Positions 6,399-8,308 of a DNA stretch of 8,308 bases are shown in pieces. The notes under the pieces were generated by a model. It did no database searches and had not been told where the DNA came from. It was given only the letters and a program-made list of their open reading frames with translations. Each line of letters opens with the position of its first letter. Position 1 is the first letter of the stretch. This stretch comes from Thermoplasmata archaeon. Lineage in GTDB: Archaea; Thermoplasmatota; Thermoplasmata; Thermoplasmatales; Thermoplasmataceae. The position numbers were made by a program, and so were the translations under genes. The stretch lies in the NCBI GenBank assembly GCA_021835265.1, contig JAKBQK010000438.1, positions 1 through 8,308 of the forward strand, in the 5' to 3' direction.

Positions 6399-6704
6399 TT
6401 AATTTCGATCCTCAAAAGTCATCATTCTGCCATCACCATAGGTCCTGAAATAATATTTGTAAACGCTTTTATCTGATCTTGCCTCGCATTCTCTACCTTT
6501 ACTGTAGTTCCCAATCAGTTGAATATAATCAATATGACTCCAACCGGTTCTTTTCTTTACCTCATTAACCATGTTTTCAAATATATCTGCGCATATATTG
6601 CAACAGAAGAACATATTCTCTCCCTCGATTTCCCTGTAGTATTCTCCCCATGTAGCATCACATAATGCGCATCCTTTTTCATTGTTTGTTTTTATACATC
6701 TCAC
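6399..6704 (-). CDS. Small zinc-binding protein, Ta0938-like family
   Basis: 101 residues with a compact cysteine set: C12-x2-C15 (G-C-A-L-C-D-A-T-W-G), then C34-C35-x2-C38 (F-F-C-C-N-I-C-A-D-I-F), which could bind one zinc. It resembles the Thermoplasma acidophilum protein Ta0938, founder of a small Thermoplasmatales family with known structure, a putative zinc site and unknown function; the match is from memory. The conserved tail Y-Y-F-R-T-Y-G-D-G-R-M-M lies at about residues 84-95. Translation appears to start at GTG (6702-6704): an in-frame TAG lies three codons upstream and no other start codon occurs before the first cysteines. The only ATG nearby (6697-6699) is in the frame of the upstream gene. 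A GAGGTG sequence overlaps the GTG itself. The gene overlaps the upstream gene's end by 26 bases, so the two are co-transcribed and probably coupled. Confidence 0.82.
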   Translation of the reverse strand: MRCIKTNNEKGCALCDATWGEYYREIEGENMFFCCNICADIFENMVNEVKKRTGWSHIDYIQLIGNYSKGRECEARSDKSVYKYYFRTYGDGRMMTFEDRN

Positions 6705-7578
6705 CTCTTTCTATTCTGGCCTCCATATATTCTCCAAAAACTCTTGCTGAATTCAGGTAGGCCGACTGTATATCCTCGAGATTTTCTTTCTCCGCATATT
6801 TTTCTATAATGCCCAGTGCAACGTAGGAATGAGAAACATCTGCCTCATATCCTTCTCTTAGAAAATCTTTAACTTCCTGCTTTACTCCCATATCTTTTAA
6901 AATCTCTGGATTGAAATATGGGTATTTTGCTCCGTATCTGTTAAGATCCCTGTTTGCAACCAGTTCAAGTGAGTGCATTGCTGCCATGATTTCGATCCAT
7001 GTTTTTTTCTCTGCTATTTTTTCCCATGTTCTAATGGCTCTCATTGTGGCTTCGAGTGGTGTGGAATTTAAAATTTCCTCTCTTCTAAGACCCAAAGAAA
7101 TTCCCATCCTTATCAGGAGTTCATGGTGTGAGGGTTTCCTGTTCCCGAAGCCCTGCATTTCTGTCATAATGTTTTCCATTTCATAGTCATGTATATCATC
7201 AAAATCACTTTTAGCGATTACATATGCACAGGATTTGATCCACTGTTTTAGAAAGTGATGATGCTCAACAGCATAACCCTTCAGTAGATTCTCATCATAT
7301 TTCTGCATGCCCAGGATAAATGGATGTGGATTTTCCCCTCTAAAATTTAAAACAAAGTTATCTATAATCCATCTTTTTATCCCCTTACTCTCCAGGGAAT
7401 AGAATCTTGAAATCTTCTTTTCAAGTTCTTCACCACCTAACTTATCTTTTGAAATGTTTCTATTTAACCATGACACGTGCTCATAATTGCTTTCTGTTGC
7501 CTCTGATATCATGTGTTCTGAAAGTCCCTTATAGCCTCCATTATCAAATGAATTGTAGCATACTGGACAGTTTACCAT
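6679..7578 (-). CDS. Heme-oxygenase-fold (TenA/PqqC-like) protein with N-terminal zinc-finger-like motif
   Basis: 299 residues from the ATG at 7576-7578, which starts M-V-N-C-P-V-C; a GTG three codons upstream is less likely. Residues 1-45 carry C4-x2-C7, then H22 and H34 in L-S-E-H and Y-E-H-V-S-W-L-N-R-N, a plausible C2H2 zinc site. Residues about 85-290 look like the all-helical heme-oxygenase fold shared by TenA, PqqC and the diiron HDO enzymes: A-V-E-H-H-H-F-L-K-Q-W (103-113), P-S-H-H-E-L-L-I-R-M (149-158), a central A-M-H-S-L-E helix with E205, and E-A-D-V-S-H-S with D247 and H250. Possible metal or cofactor ligands are E105, H106-H108, H151/H152, E205, D247 and H250, but the precise HDO ligand set (H-x3-D-x2-H) is not complete. 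Activity is therefore open: oxygenase, thiaminase-like, or non-enzymatic. It leads the unit with the Ta0938-like gene and ends in TGA. Confidence 0.78.
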   Translation of the reverse strand: MVNCPVCYNSFDNGGYKGLSEHMISEATESNYEHVSWLNRNISKDKLGGEELEKKISRFYSLESKGIKRWIIDNFVLNFRGENPHPFILGMQKYDENLLKGYAVEHHHFLKQWIKSCAYVIAKSDFDDIHDYEMENIMTEMQGFGNRKPSHHELLIRMGISLGLRREEILNSTPLEATMRAIRTWEKIAEKKTWIEIMAAMHSLELVANRDLNRYGAKYPYFNPEILKDMGVKQEVKDFLREGYEADVSHSYVALGIIEKYAEKENLEDIQSAYLNSARVFGEYMEARIERGEMYKNKQ

Positions 7579-7756
7579 GAATATCACAATCTATTTTATT
7601 ATTAATTAGTTTTGCTCGTATTAAATACTTATTATAAATTAGTTTCATTGATCGTAATATTACATATTCTCAATTAAAAAGATTACTTTAGCTTAATCAT
7701 TCATGGTCCTCGCTATGCTATCGGTATAACAGAGGATGCTAAATTCATAGAATATC

Positions 7757-7764
7757 CTTATATA
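7757..7764 (+). promoter_or_regulatory. TATA box for the aldo/keto reductase gene
   Basis: CTTATATA is an exact YTTAWANA match centred about 33 bases before the ATG at 7794, predicting a leader of a few bases. The promoter looks intact even though the reading frame behind it has stop codons. Confidence 0.55.
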
Positions 7765-7793
7765 GACTGCTAAAATAGATAAATGGTGCTGTT

Positions 7794-8308
7794 ATGAAAA
7801 TTCGTAATCTTGGAAAAACTGGATTGAAAGTAACGGAACTTTGTCTTGGAACAATGACTTTTGGAAATCAGAGCGACAGGAAAACTTCTTTTTAGATTCT
7901 CGATAAGGCCTATGAAGCTGGGATTAATTTTATTGACACAGCGGACGTTTATCCTCTGGGAAAGGACTTTAAAGACGCAGGTAAGACCGAATCAATTATT
8001 GGTGAGTGGATAAAGGGAAAAAGAGATGAACTTGTAATTGCCTCTAAATGCTTCATGCCAACAGGTCCAGAACCTAATGACATGGGAATGAGCAGAAAGC
8101 ATATAATCAGTGCAATTGACAAAACTCTTGAGCGACTTGGCATGGATTATCTTGATATGTATCAGATCCATAACTTCGATCCCATGACTCCCATCGAAGA
8201 GATGATGGGAGTCTTTGATGATCTTGTTCATCAGGGAAAAATTAGATATGTGGGTGTCTCCAACTGGAGATCCTGGTAGGTTGCAAAGGCAAACGGTATT
8301 GCCGAAAA
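7794..8308 (+). pseudogene. Aldo/keto reductase with two in-frame TAG codons (cut by window end)
   Basis: The frame from ATG 7794 gives a clear aldo/keto reductase, an NADPH-dependent carbonyl reductase of the (beta/alpha)8 barrel type: [19 protein letters not shown] at the start, F-I-D-T-A-D-V-Y (D48, Y53), I-A-S-K (K85), Q-I-H-N (H126) and V-G-V-S-N-W. The whole catalytic tetrad D48/Y53/K85/H126 is intact. The frame is interrupted by TAG at 7893-7895 (codon 34, where relatives usually have Lys, Gln or Ala before I-L-D-K-A) and TAG at 8277-8279 (codon 162, where W-Q-x-A-K-A is usual, so CAG to TAG fits). There is no frameshift, and the frame stays open to base 8308. Most likely it is a recently inactivated gene; readthrough or recoding is the alternative. 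An internal restart (for example ATG at 8055) would lack the barrel's first strands. Confidence 0.75.

Noticed and set aside
7579..7587. GTG at 7585-7587 as the start of the heme-oxygenase-fold gene
   Set aside because: An ATG three codons later begins M-V-N-C-P-V-C and keeps the whole motif region; the GTG adds only V-I-F and has no clear ribosome site.
7588..7793. Hairpin (TCCTC ... GAGGA) and AT-rich tract between the minus-strand unit and the aldo/keto reductase
   Set aside because: The stem is only five bases with a loop of about 20 bases and is easily explained by chance; apart from the TATA boxes nothing convincing is seen.
7949..8231. Minus-strand open frames opposite the aldo/keto reductase
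   Set aside because: They are antisense to a well-conserved protein frame, resemble no family, and have no promoter; they are coding-strand shadows.

Overview
The window looks like chromosomal DNA from a thermoacidophilic archaeon of the Thermoplasmatales (Ferroplasma/Cuniculiplasma/Picrophilus/Thermoplasma relatives). The DNA is AT-rich with heavy use of ATA and AGA codons. Several first genes have a TATA-like box about 25-30 bases before the start codon and almost no leader, as expected for leaderless archaeal mRNAs. A small cysteine-rich protein resembles the Ta0938 family known from Thermoplasma. A Tat-exported, probably Rieske-type protein points to aerobic respiration. The assignment is inferred from the sequence alone. 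No tRNA, rRNA, CRISPR array or mobile element was found.

Layout. (1) 1-315, minus: N-terminus of a Tat-signal, probably Rieske iron-sulfur protein cut by the window edge, divergent from (2) a MazG-like nucleotide pyrophosphohydrolase at 468-791. (3) 855-2438: a large orphan membrane protein with one N-terminal anchor, a long sequon-rich outside domain and an ABC-2-permease-like membrane bundle. (4) 2511-2861, minus: a DUF202 membrane protein. (5) 3071-4234: a class V PLP enzyme. (6) 4301-5688: a two-gene unit with an ATGA overlap, made of a persulfide-dioxygenase-like metallo-beta-lactamase-fold protein and a double-rhodanese protein. (7) 5754-6371: a hypothetical protein of unknown family. 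(8) 7578-6399, minus: a two-gene overlapping unit, a heme-oxygenase-fold (TenA/PqqC-like) protein with an N-terminal zinc-finger-like motif followed by the Ta0938-like protein. (9) 7794-8308, plus: an aldo/keto reductase reading frame broken by two in-frame TAG codons and cut by the window end.

How the genes may work together. The clearest functional block is 3071-5688. Together the two products at 4301-5688 reproduce the domain order of the bacterial persulfide dioxygenase-sulfurtransferase CstB (dioxygenase, inactive rhodanese, active rhodanese), but split into two polypeptides. With the PLP enzyme of the cysteine-desulfurase superfamily just upstream, this suggests handling or detoxifying sulfane sulfur and persulfides, plausible for an organism living in sulfidic acid environments. 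The other notable points are the zinc-finger/heme-oxygenase-fold protein coupled to a zinc-binding partner, and the aldo/keto reductase whose catalytic residues are intact despite two amber codons.
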